A stretch of DNA of 11,483 bases from Pseudomonadota bacterium (GTDB lineage Bacteria; Pseudomonadota; Gammaproteobacteria; Burkholderiales; Burkholderiaceae_B): positions 1 to 11,483 of the forward strand of contig JAFAGQ010000047.1 in the NCBI GenBank assembly GCA_023422555.1, given 5' to 3'. Both the position numbers and the translations under genes were made by a program. Under the pieces are notes generated by a model, which was not told the DNA's origin, did no database searches, and worked only from the letters and a program-made list of their open reading frames with translations. Positions 5,692-11,483 of the stretch are shown here, piece by piece. The first letter of the stretch is position 1; each line of letters begins with the position of its first letter.

Positions 5692-7613
5692 GAGCGACTT
5701 ACTCCTGAATCCGATGCCTGATGTCGGGGCCGGAAAAGCCAGCGACGCATGCGACTGCCCATGGCTGCCAGGCCCTGCGGAAACAGCAGAACCAGCAGCA
5801 GAATAATGAGACCGAAAAGGCCTTTCCAGTATTCGGTGATGCCGGTAATGTAATCATGCAGGACAACATAGAATGCGGCTCCCGTCACAGGACCGGTAAT
5901 GGAATGGATACCTCCGAGCAAAACCATCACCAGGCCATCAATGGATTTGCTGACATACAGTTCTTCTGGCGATATGCTGCCTTTGGAAAACACAAAGAGC
6001 GCTCCGGCCAGACCCGCGAAAAAACCTGCAATAACAAATGCAGTCCATTGAATACGTTTCCCGTCAATGCCGATAGCATCAGCGCGTTGCACCGAGTCTC
6101 GGCTGGCACGCAGCGCGTACCCAAGTGGAGAAAACAGCAGCCAGCGCAGCACCAGAACGCCAGCGACCACGATGGCTAGTGTAAAGTAATAGAAATGGTT
6201 TGGATCCTCCAGCCAGCCAGAGGGCCAGATGCCTATCAGTCCGTTGGATCCACCGGTATAGTCATTCCATTGATACGCAACTGACCAGGTAATCTGCGCA
6301 AAGGCAAGGGTCAGCATCGCCAGATAGATCCCCGACAGACGAACGCAAAACCATCCGTAAACGAGGGCGGCTATCGCAGCCACAAACGGCGCCAGAACGA
6401 TGGATGCGCCCATCGGCAAGGCATAGCGCTGCAGCAAAAGTGCAGCGGCATAGGCACCGATACCGTAATAGGCCGCGTGGCCGAACGAGTGCATACCGCC
6501 AGGGCCCATAATGAAATGAAGACTGGCAGCAAAAAGACTGGCAATCAGGATATCCTGAATCAGAACCGGCAGATAGGGATAGGCGTCCCCCATTAATGGT
6601 ACGCAAAGAAGCAGGGCAAGCAGCACGAATCCGATTGTTTTCAGAATCGGGCCGGCAGGGCGGTAGGGCGCTTCGTGTATGCCCGCAACCCGGGGTGTTC
6701 CGGTCTGCGTTCCGAACAGACCCCAGGGCCTGAACACCAGCACAACCGCCATAATCAGAAACTCAATAACCAGTGTCAGTTGCGGAAAGGCGATGTCCAT
6801 GCCTGCAAGATGAACGGTGCCCAGTCCGACACAGAGCGCCTTGACCTGTGCAATGATAAAAGCAGCAACAAAGGCGCCGGGGATGGATCCCATACCTCCG
6901 ATGACAACCACAGCGAACGCATCGCCAATCGTCAGCAGATCCAGATTCAGATTGGCTGGCTCAATAGGAAGTTGAAGGGCGCCGCCCAGGCCAGCCAGAA
7001 AGGCACCCAGCGCAAAGACACCGGTGAATAGCCAGCGTTGATTAACGCCCAGCGCATCCAGCATCTGCCGATCCTGTGTTGCTGCCCGTATCAGTGTTCC
7101 CCAGCGTGTCCGGTTCAGCAAAAGCCAAAGCAGTCCGAGCACAACAGGGCCGACAAAAATCAGCAGCAGATTGTATGTTGGGAACTGCCGGTCGAATAAG
7201 GTAACGGCGCCGGCCAGTCCAGGCGCCTGTCGCCCCAGAAGATCCTCAGGGCCCCAAAGCCATAAGGCAAGATCGCTCAGGATCAGGACGAGTGCGAACG
7301 TGGCGAGCAACTGGAATAACTCCGGCGCCTGGTAGATCCTTCTGAGAATGACCAGCTCGATTGCGGCGCCCAGAACACCCACAAGGAGGGCGGCAAGCAA
7401 AATGCCGCTCCAGAAGCCGAACGCACCGTCGGGCAGATGTCGCATGACCAGACTATAGGCAATATAGAGGCCAAACATATACAGCGAGCCATGCGCAAAA
7501 TTGACAATACGGCTAACCCCGAAAATCAGGGAGAGTCCGCAGGCGACCATGAACAGCGAAGAGGTCCCTGCGAGCCCGTTTAGAAACTGCACGGCAAAAC
7601 CGGTCAACTCCAT
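5688..7613 (-). CDS. fused LivH-LivM ABC transporter permease
   Basis: A single 641-residue inner-membrane protein carries both permease halves of the importer. Residues 1 to about 301 are LivH-like: G-L-S-L-I-F-G-V near 26-33, I-V-N-F-A-H-G-S-L-Y (36-45), a V-I-G-G-M-G-S-I-P-G coupling-loop motif (237-246), and R-P-W-G-L-F-G at 295-301. A hydrophilic linker (about 302-322) joins it to a LivM-like half: S-F-G-H-A-A-Y-Y-G-I-G-A (376-387), G-G-S-N-G-L (454-459), R-D-S-x-x-A-x-A-I-G-I-D (505-517) and L-L-G-G-I-H-S-I-T-G-P (565-575). The LivH half ends as a stand-alone LivH would, and no stop intervenes, so this is a true fusion. AAAGG lies six bases before the ATG. Confidence 0.92.
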   Translation of the reverse strand: MELTGFAVQFLNGLAGTSSLFMVACGLSLIFGVSRIVNFAHGSLYMFGLYIAYSLVMRHLPDGAFGFWSGILLAALLVGVLGAAIELVILRRIYQAPELFQLLATFALVLILSDLALWLWGPEDLLGRQAPGLAGAVTLFDRQFPTYNLLLIFVGPVVLGLLWLLLNRTRWGTLIRAATQDRQMLDALGVNQRWLFTGVFALGAFLAGLGGALQLPIEPANLNLDLLTIGDAFAVVVIGGMGSIPGAFVAAFIIAQVKALCVGLGTVHLAGMDIAFPQLTLVIEFLIMAVVLVFRPWGLFGTQTGTPRVAGIHEAPYRPAGPILKTIGFVLLALLLCVPLMGDAYPYLPVLIQDILIASLFAASLHFIMGPGGMHSFGHAAYYGIGAYAAALLLQRYALPMGASIVLAPFVAAIAALVYGWFCVRLSGIYLAMLTLAFAQITWSVAYQWNDYTGGSNGLIGIWPSGWLEDPNHFYYFTLAIVVAGVLVLRWLLFSPLGYALRASRDSVQRADAIGIDGKRIQWTAFVIAGFFAGLAGALFVFSKGSISPEELYVSKSIDGLVMVLLGGIHSITGPVTGAAFYVVLHDYITGITEYWKGLFGLIILLLVLLFPQGLAAMGSRMRRWLFRPRHQASDSGVSRS

Positions 7614-7638
7614 GGACTACCTTTATTCACGCCAAATC

Positions 7639-7679
7639 CTCGGGCACGTTCCCGGTCCGGACTCAAACGGGGGGCCGAG
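7639..7679 (-). other. GC-rich hairpin between binding-protein and permease genes
   Basis: On the transcript the outer arms CTCGG and CCGAG pair. Inside are a C-run facing a CCGGG tract and the self-complementary TCCGGA. It lies in the 104-base gap after the binding-protein stop and before the permease Shine-Dalgarno sequence. In other periplasmic-binding-protein operons such hairpins stabilise the upstream message or reduce downstream expression, giving binding protein in excess. Assigning that role here is inference. There is no following T-run, so it does not look like a simple terminator. Confidence 0.45.
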
Positions 7680-7717
7680 AAAAGGAATGAGAAACGCAAC
7701 ATGAACGGCTCTGCTTA

Positions 7718-8941
7718 TTATTTTTTGGCGGGTCGCATCTTGCTGACCTGTGCATCGTCGGGCTGTACATCGGCCCCATCAACGTATTTGATATCCGTCA
7801 TGATGCCTTTGTTGTCCTTGATGTCAAGCTTGCCGACATAGGCGCCCAGCGTCGATTGGTGATCCTGCGGCCGATAGGTGACCTCTCCGAAAGGTGAAGT
7901 CAGCTGCAATCCGGAAAAGGCTTTGACCAGGGCGTCTGTGTCTGTTGTGCCAGCCTTGCGGAAACCTTCGGCCAGCGATTTGATCGCCATGTAACCGATA
8001 ATGGACCCCAGACGAGGGTAATCATTGAAACGCTTCTGATAGGCGTCCAGAAACGCTTTATGTTCCGGGGTGTCGATAAACTGCCACGGATAACCGGTAA
8101 CGATCCAGCCCTTTGGTGTATCAGCCCCCAGCGTATCCAGGTATTCAGGTTCGCCCGTCAGCAGACTGACTACCGGGGTATTATCAAACAGCTTGCGCGT
8201 TGTGCCGGCACGAACAAATTTGGTGATATCCGGGCCAAAAAGCGCATTGAAAATCGCATCGGGTTTGGCGTCGCCCAATGCCTGAACCACGCTGCCGGCA
8301 TCTACTTTGTTCAAAGGCGTCGCCTGACTTGCCACGAATTCCACATCAGGCTGTGCCTGCTTCATCAGTGTTTTGAACGTGTCGACGGCAGACTGACCAT
8401 ACTCATAGTTGGGATAGACCAGAGCCCAGCGTTTTTTATTCAGTTTGACAGCCTCAGGCACCAGCATGGCGACCTGCATGTAGGTCGAGGTGCGAAGACG
8501 GTACGTATAGTCATTGCCGTCTGCCCAGACCAGTTTGTCAGTCAAAGGTTCGCTGGCAAGGTAGAACACCTTTTTATGCGAAGCAAAATCGGCCAGTGCC
8601 AGTCCGATATTTGAGAGGAACCCGCCGGTAAGTGCGTGAACTTTATCGCGGCTGACCAGCGCTTGTGCTTCCTTGATGGCATTACCCTGATTGCCGGCGT
8701 CGTCGCGAATAATAATGCGCAGTTTGCGACCATTGATACCGCCATTTTCATTCGCCTGTTCGGCAGCCAATGCCATCCCATTCTTATAGGGTTCCAGAAA
8801 GGCAGGAAATATTTTATAGCTGTTGATTTCTCCGATGCGAATCTCTTCGCTGTCCTGCGCGGTGGCCGTAGCACCGAATGTCAGACTCGCCATCAGGCTC
8901 GTGGCAATAGCCAGCAAGCGCTTTCCCGTACCCTTTCTCAT
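7718..8941 (-). CDS. periplasmic substrate-binding protein of the HAAT-family ABC importer
   Basis: A 407-residue Leu/Ile/Val-binding-protein-like receptor (Peripla_BP_6 type) that captures ligand in the periplasm for the permease and ATPases encoded downstream. A signal peptide occupies about residues 1-28: basic M-R-K-G-T-G-K-R, a hydrophobic core, and A-T-A before Q29. The mature protein opens E-E-I-R-I-G-E-I-N-S, then G-G-I-N-G-R-K-L (67-74), D-D-A-G-N (79-83) and the central A-L-V-Y-P-N-Y-E-Y-G-Q-S, all typical of the family. AGGAG lies six bases before the ATG. It is first in the operon, divergent from the exporter gene. The ligand cannot be assigned; such proteins bind amino acids, amides, urea or aromatic acids. 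Confidence 0.93.
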   Translation of the reverse strand: MRKGTGKRLLAIATSLMASLTFGATATAQDSEEIRIGEINSYKIFPAFLEPYKNGMALAAEQANENGGINGRKLRIIIRDDAGNQGNAIKEAQALVSRDKVHALTGGFLSNIGLALADFASHKKVFYLASEPLTDKLVWADGNDYTYRLRTSTYMQVAMLVPEAVKLNKKRWALVYPNYEYGQSAVDTFKTLMKQAQPDVEFVASQATPLNKVDAGSVVQALGDAKPDAIFNALFGPDITKFVRAGTTRKLFDNTPVVSLLTGEPEYLDTLGADTPKGWIVTGYPWQFIDTPEHKAFLDAYQKRFNDYPRLGSIIGYMAIKSLAEGFRKAGTTDTDALVKAFSGLQLTSPFGEVTYRPQDHQSTLGAYVGKLDIKDNKGIMTDIKYVDGADVQPDDAQVSKMRPAKK

Positions 8942-9003
8942 GAATTCTCCTGATATTGCTCAATTTTTCGTGTAATCCTAAGTGTAATTTAGTTACCGCA
9001 AAT

Positions 9004-9033
9004 TTAATGACTTTTGTCATAGAACAGTGTCAA
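9004..9033 (-). promoter_or_regulatory. promoter of the ABC importer operon
   Basis: A perfect -35 hexamer TTGACA lies on the minus strand at 9033-9028. With 18-bp spacing the -10 would be CATTAA (9009-9004), only half matching consensus. The combination of a strong -35 and a weak -10 overlapped by a palindrome suggests a regulated promoter. Transcription would begin near 8997, about 55 bases before the binding-protein ATG. Confidence 0.45.
9007..9020. promoter_or_regulatory. 14-bp palindrome (possible operator) in the importer promoter
   Basis: ATGAC-TTTT-GTCAT is a perfect inverted repeat with 5-base arms and a 4-base centre. It lies between the -35 hexamer and the -10 region of the importer promoter, where a bound repressor would block RNA polymerase. 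The regulator is unknown, and none is encoded next to it apart from fnr, whose site sequence differs. Confidence 0.4.
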
Positions 9034-9084
9034 TTTTTTCAGGGACTGAGCGCGGCTCATCCTGTTGCATTCAAAGGATTGGCC

Positions 9085-9090
9085 TATAAT
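9085..9090 (+). promoter_or_regulatory. possible -10 element for the RhtB-like exporter gene
   Basis: TATAAT is an exact -10 consensus on the coding strand, 178 bases before the exporter ATG. The -35 is poor (CTGTTG at 9062-9067 with 17-bp spacing). If used, transcription starts near 9097. Confidence 0.35.
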
Positions 9091-9267
9091 TCTTCTTCAG
9101 ATCCTGCGCGAAGCAGTCCGTTTCTCCCGTCACTTCAAAAAAGGCGGGAAGCAACCCGCGCTTTTCCCTCAGGCTTTCTCCCTTCATCCTTCAATATGAC
9201 AGCCGCGATATTTCATGCCGTTGTCGTATTCAGGCTAATTTTTTGCAGCTTTTTAAGGTCTGTTTGT

Positions 9268-9897
9268 ATGTCATTGCAAATGTGGTCGGCGTTTTTTGTT
9301 GCCTGCTGGATTATCAGTCTTTCGCCAGGAGCGGGAGCGATCGCGTCCATGTCCACCGGACTCAATCATGGCGTGCGTCAGGGATTATGGAACATATTGG
9401 GTCTGCAGATTGCACTTGTCGTTCAGATAGGTATTGTTGCAGCGGGTCTGGGGGTATTGCTTACCTCCACCACCTGGGCCTTTTCCCTGATCAAGTGGTT
9501 CGGTGTCTGTTATCTGTTATATCTGGCATGGCAACAATGGCGCGCGCCTGTACAACTGATTCAGCTTGAGTCCGGCGTTGCAAAAATTTCCGCACGTCGG
9601 CTTGTGATGCGCGGTTTCCTGGTGAATATGAGCAATCCCAAGGCCATCGTCTTTCTGCTGGCCGTATTGCCTCAATTTATCGATCCAAAGCAGCCACTGG
9701 TTCAACAGTACGTTACCATGAGCGCTACCATGACCATGGTGGATGTTATTGTGATGACAGGGTATACCTGGCTCGCGGCCAAAATTCTGCGGCTTCTGCG
9801 TTCGGCACGACAGCAGAAAATCCTCAATCGTAGTTTTGCAGGAATGTTCACGCTGGCTGCCGGTCTGCTTTCTCTGGTGCATCAGGCGGGAAAATAA
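9268..9897 (+). CDS. rhtB: RhtB-like amino acid exporter (LysE/RhtB family)
   Basis: A 209-residue inner-membrane exporter of the LysE/RhtB family, which pumps amino acids and derivatives out of the cell. The first helix carries S18-L-S-P-G-A-G-A-I-A-S-M, followed by L-N-H-G. This matches the S-L-S-P-G-S-G-A-I form I recall for E. coli RhtB (homoserine/homoserine-lactone efflux), as do I-K-W-F-G-V-C-Y-L-L-Y-L-A-W-Q-Q-W and V-N-M-S-N-P-K-A-I-V-F-L. Six hydrophobic segments are visible and the length is normal. The ATG at 9268 is chosen because AAGG lies nine bases upstream and the family motif then sits at the usual distance from the N-terminus. An in-frame ATG at 9196 would add 24 residues and has no better ribosome site. 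The substrate is inferred from family only. Confidence 0.88.
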   Translation: MSLQMWSAFFVACWIISLSPGAGAIASMSTGLNHGVRQGLWNILGLQIALVVQIGIVAAGLGVLLTSTTWAFSLIKWFGVCYLLYLAWQQWRAPVQLIQLESGVAKISARRLVMRGFLVNMSNPKAIVFLLAVLPQFIDPKQPLVQQYVTMSATMTMVDVIVMTGYTWLAAKILRLLRSARQQKILNRSFAGMFTLAAGLLSLVHQAGK

Positions 9898-9922
9898 ACT
9901 CACTGGTTTTAGCATTTCTGCT

Positions 9923-10002
9923 GCATTGAATGTCAGTCGCATTGAACGACTCGCGCAGTGAATGCCTGACGTATTGAACGTCTTACGCATTGAGCGTCTG
10001 AG
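9923..10002. repeat. degenerate 16-bp tandem repeat, five units
   Basis: Five gap-free 16-base units start at 9923, 9939, 9955, 9971 and 9987: GCATTGAATGTCAGTC, GCATTGAACGACTCGC, GCAGTGAATGCCTGAC, GTATTGAACGTCTTAC and GCATTGAGCGTCTGAG. The core G(C/T)A-(T/G)TGA is kept in all five, while the second half varies. The array lies 25 bases after the exporter stop, between it and the convergent Bug gene. Confidence 0.8.
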
Positions 10003-10034
10003 GGCAAGGCAGCAAAACGTCTGATGTCCTTCAG

Positions 10035-10063
10035 CCGGGGCACAATTTGCATCGTGCGCCCGG
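10035..10063. terminator. strong GC-rich hairpin, possible bidirectional terminator
   Basis: CCGGGGCAC (10035-10043) pairs with GTGCGCCCGG (10054-10063): nine base pairs with one bulged G around a 10-base AT-rich loop. A further palindrome, CGCCCGGGCG (10057-10066), overlaps it. Its place between convergent genes suits transcription termination in both directions. There is no adjacent T-run on either strand, so intrinsic termination would be weak. Confidence 0.4.
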
Positions 10064-10082
10064 GCGTCGCGGCGCCAACTCT

Positions 10083-11069
10083 TTACTTAGCAGCCAGTCC
10101 GGCCTGTTTGATAATGTCCTGGTTGTTACGTGACTCGTCTTCCACTGTCTTGCGGAACAACTCAGCAGGGCCGCCGGTAGGGATATTTCCAGACTGAATC
10201 AGACTGTCTTCGATCGCCTGGTCATGCAAGGCTGCATCAAATGCTTTATTGAGCGTTTCAATGACATCTGCTGGCGTGTCGGCCGGCGCAAATATCCCAA
10301 AATTCGATTTCAGATTGGCGCGCGGCTGCCCGACTTCCGTAAAAGTGGGAACGTCCGACAGACCGTCCAGCCGCTTCTCTGAACCCACAGCAAGTGCATG
10401 CAATTTACCTGCCTTGATATTCTCAATGACAGTCGCAGATACGTTTGTCGAGAAGACTTCGAACTGACCGCCCAGTGCGTCATTCATTTGCTGGCTGCCA
10501 CCTTTATATGGCACAAGTGTCATATCCAGATCGGAATCGTGTGCAATCTGACCGAACATGATGTGACCGATGGTGCCCATGCCGGAAGTTGCCCAGCGAA
10601 TTTTGCCCGGAGAGGCCTTTGCCGCATCAACAAACCCTTTGTAATCCTTTGCGTTCAGGCTTTGGGTGCCCAGCAGCACAACGGGTGAATACATGACGCC
10701 GATCACTGGTGTGACTGCCTTCTCTGGTGAATATGAAACCTTCGAGAAGTAGGGCGTAAGGGTCAGAGGACTGGTGGCGGAGAATGCCAGGGTGTAGCCA
10801 TCAGGTTTCGCACGCGCGACCTCTGCAATGTTGATGGTGCCGCCTGCTCCCGGACGATTTTCCACAACTACCGGAACCTTGAGCGCATCGGCGACCTTTT
10901 CGGCCAGGCGTCTGGCAACGACATCACTCAGACCACCGGCCGGGTAACCAACAGACAGGCGGATGGACTTCTCCGGGAATCCGGCGGCCGAGGCAACGGG
11001 AACAAGGGCAGTGCCAAGAGCAATCGCAACAAGACATTTGGCCAGGGGTATGGAGTTCAAGAGCGGCAT
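10083..11069 (-). CDS. Bug-family (tripartite tricarboxylate transporter type) periplasmic binding protein
   Basis: A 328-residue periplasmic solute receptor of the Bug/TctC family, which binds carboxylates and related small molecules. The signal peptide is about residues 1-28 (A-S-A before A29). The mature start F31-P-E-K-S-I-R-L is followed by Y-P-A-G-G-L-S-D (42-49) and V-x-N-R-P-G-A-G-G (about 69-77), both family hallmarks, then P-D-G-Y-T-L, P-Y-K-G-G and S-D-V-P-T-F-T-E-V-G. Length is normal. No TctA or TctB membrane subunit is nearby, so it is an orphan, as are most of the many Bug paralogs in Bordetella-like bacteria. No Shine-Dalgarno sequence precedes the ATG and a TATATT lies only 12 bases upstream. 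The ligand is unknown. Confidence 0.93.
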   Translation of the reverse strand: MPLLNSIPLAKCLVAIALGTALVPVASAAGFPEKSIRLSVGYPAGGLSDVVARRLAEKVADALKVPVVVENRPGAGGTINIAEVARAKPDGYTLAFSATSPLTLTPYFSKVSYSPEKAVTPVIGVMYSPVVLLGTQSLNAKDYKGFVDAAKASPGKIRWATSGMGTIGHIMFGQIAHDSDLDMTLVPYKGGSQQMNDALGGQFEVFSTNVSATVIENIKAGKLHALAVGSEKRLDGLSDVPTFTEVGQPRANLKSNFGIFAPADTPADVIETLNKAFDAALHDQAIEDSLIQSGNIPTGGPAELFRKTVEDESRNNQDIIKQAGLAAK

Positions 11070-11081
11070 AATTGATTTGAG

Positions 11082-11087
11082 AATATA
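11082..11087 (-). promoter_or_regulatory. candidate -10 element of the Bug gene
   Basis: The minus strand reads TATATT here, 12 bases before the ATG. The best -35 is CTGCCC at 16-bp spacing (three of six matches). If used, the 5' leader would be only about five bases long, consistent with the missing Shine-Dalgarno sequence. Confidence 0.35.
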
Positions 11088-11115
11088 GAGTTGGAAAGAC
11101 TCCGGGCAGCAGTGT

Positions 11116-11152
11116 TTGCCAGGGTTGGATGGGCAATTATATGACAGTTGCC
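11116..11152. promoter_or_regulatory. three TTGCC/GGCAA half-sites at 16-bp spacing
   Basis: TTGCC (11116-11120), GGCAA (11132-11136) and TTGCC (11148-11152) alternate in orientation, with starts exactly 16 bases apart. They form two overlapping inverted repeats of 5-base arms separated by 11 bases. They lie 47-83 bases before the Bug ATG, upstream of its candidate -10, where an activator could bind. Confidence 0.4.
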
Positions 11153-11224
11153 ATGAAATGAACGTCCGGGGGTGGTGGGCATGTTTGAAACGGGCAGGTC
11201 AGTTCAACTGAAGCATTTCTGCAA

Positions 11225-11245
11225 CGTCAAAAATTTTTTTTGACG
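11225..11245. repeat. perfect 9-bp inverted repeat, AT-rich centre
   Basis: CGTCAAAAA (11225-11233) and TTTTTGACG (11237-11245) are exact reverse complements around TTT. It lies between the divergent Bug gene and tRNA-Leu, about 50 bases before the tRNA -10 element. It could be an operator, a terminator-like hairpin or an AT-rich promoter element; the sequence does not decide. Confidence 0.55.
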
Positions 11246-11271
11246 AATTTGTGAAAAAAGCCATCAGACCA

Positions 11272-11301
11272 CTGGCAAACTTTGCAGTAACTCTATATAA
11301 T
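11272..11301 (+). promoter_or_regulatory. promoter of tRNA-Leu
   Basis: A perfect -10 TATAAT lies at 11296-11301, with CTGGCA (four of six -35 matches) at 11272-11277 and an 18-bp spacer. Transcription would start about 40 bases before the tRNA. Confidence 0.6.
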
Positions 11302-11349
11302 CTCTGTCTTAGCTGTTAAACAGTAAAGCGAATCAAGTTTTCTGTTTAA

Positions 11350-11434
11350 GCCCAGGTGGCGGAATTGGTAGACGCGCATGGTTCAGGTCCATGTGCCTTC
11401 GGGTGTGGGGGTTCGAGTCCCCCCTTGGGCACCA
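11350..11434 (+). tRNA. tRNA-Leu (anticodon CAG)
   Basis: This 85-base class II tRNA reads CUG leucine codons. Acceptor strand GCCCAGG (11350-11356) pairs with CTTGGGC (11424-11430) with one G-U pair, followed by discriminator A and an encoded CCA. The anticodon stem CATGG/CCATG (11377-11381, 11389-11393) encloses the loop TTCAGGT, placing the anticodon CAG at 11384-11386. A long variable arm with a TTCG loop (about 11394-11406), as in leucine tRNAs, precedes the T arm: GGGGG, TTCGAGT, CCCCC at 11407-11423. All arms are intact. Confidence 0.97.
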
Positions 11435-11449
11435 AATGCTTTAAACGAG

Positions 11450-11467
11450 TTGATTGAAAAGAATCAA
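11450..11467 (+). other. small inverted repeat downstream of tRNA-Leu
   Basis: TTGATT and AATCAA pair around GAAAAG, 15 bases after the tRNA. It may be a weak processing or termination hairpin, but no T-run follows before the window ends. The half-sites resemble FNR half-sites, but eight bases separate TTGAT from ATCAA instead of four. Confidence 0.3.
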
Positions 11468-11483
11468 TAATCATCAAAATCAA

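Larger units (their letters stand above)
8942..9267. other. divergent control region between ABC importer and LysE-type exporter
   Basis: These 326 bases hold no convincing gene. On the minus side are the importer promoter and a short palindrome, leaving a leader of roughly 55 bases. On the plus side a TATAAT at 9085-9090 is the best -10 for the exporter, leaving a leader of about 170 bases that contains overlapping hairpins. The exporter frame is open back through this region, but it contains no start with a better ribosome site. Confidence 0.6.

Noticed and set aside
4145..8941. Urea (Urt) transporter interpretation of the ABC operon
   Set aside because: No urease or Urt-specific context is present, and the permease is fused with a generic HAAT-type binding protein. 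A Liv-type importer of unknown ligand is the safer call.
8950..8963. FNR-like box CTGAT-ATTG-CTCAA just upstream of the binding-protein gene
   Set aside because: It matches 8 of 10 consensus positions but overlaps the ribosome site and lies well downstream of the likely promoter. A chance match or at most a minor roadblock site; not supported.
8956..9267. Upstream in-frame extension of the exporter gene to about 313 residues
   Set aside because: LysE/RhtB proteins are about 205-210 residues. The extension is Ser/Pro/Phe-rich, overlaps the promoter region, and the ATG at 9268 has a usable AAGG.
11450..11467. FNR site TTGAT...ATCAA downstream of tRNA-Leu
   Set aside because: The half-sites are separated by eight bases rather than four, so this is not a valid FNR/Anr box.
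11350..11483. Integration site (att) at the tRNA-Leu 3' end
   Set aside because: tRNA-Leu genes are common phage and island targets, but no integrase gene or repeated tRNA 3' end is visible and the window stops 49 bases later.

Overview
The window looks like a chromosomal segment of a betaproteobacterium, most likely Alcaligenaceae (Advenella/Bordetella-like). This rests on protein character and gene order only, since no database could be searched. The cbb3 oxidase cluster ends in ccoG, a short ccoH and an 84-residue membrane protein and faces an fnr gene, which fits Burkholderiales. A Bug-family periplasmic binding protein with no transport partner nearby is a hallmark of this family. Base composition and codon use look even throughout. 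I see no transposase, integrase, phage gene or CRISPR array.

Region 1 (1-3182, + strand) is the distal part of a cbb3 cytochrome oxidase operon. It holds the last codons of ccoO, then ccoQ, ccoP (diheme subunit), ccoG (polyferredoxin-type assembly factor), a short ccoH/FixH-like gene and an 84-residue two-helix membrane protein. Region 2 (3282-4046, - strand) is an FNR-type oxygen regulator with a full four-cysteine set. It converges on the oxidase cluster, and such regulators commonly control cbb3 genes.

Region 3 (4145-8941, - strand) is a complete branched-chain-amino-acid-type (HAAT) ABC importer. In transcription order it encodes a periplasmic binding protein, a 641-residue permease that joins LivH-like and LivM-like halves in one chain, a LivG ATPase and a LivF ATPase. 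The last three genes overlap by 4 bases (ATGA), and a GC-rich hairpin separates the binding-protein gene from the permease gene. The ligand cannot be read from the sequence.

Region 4 (9268-9897, + strand) is a RhtB-like LysE-family exporter divergent from the importer, with a long leader able to form alternative hairpins. Region 5 (10083-11069, - strand) is an orphan Bug-family tricarboxylate-type binding protein. Region 6 (11350-11434, + strand) is tRNA-Leu(CAG) with its own promoter.

Most of the genes are ordinary housekeeping and transport genes. The less expected signals are non-coding. Two different degenerate short tandem repeats (12-bp and 16-bp units) each sit at a convergent gene junction. 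Three half-sites spaced exactly 16 bp apart lie upstream of the Bug gene, and there are several inverted repeats in promoter regions. I found no convincing undescribed multi-gene system.
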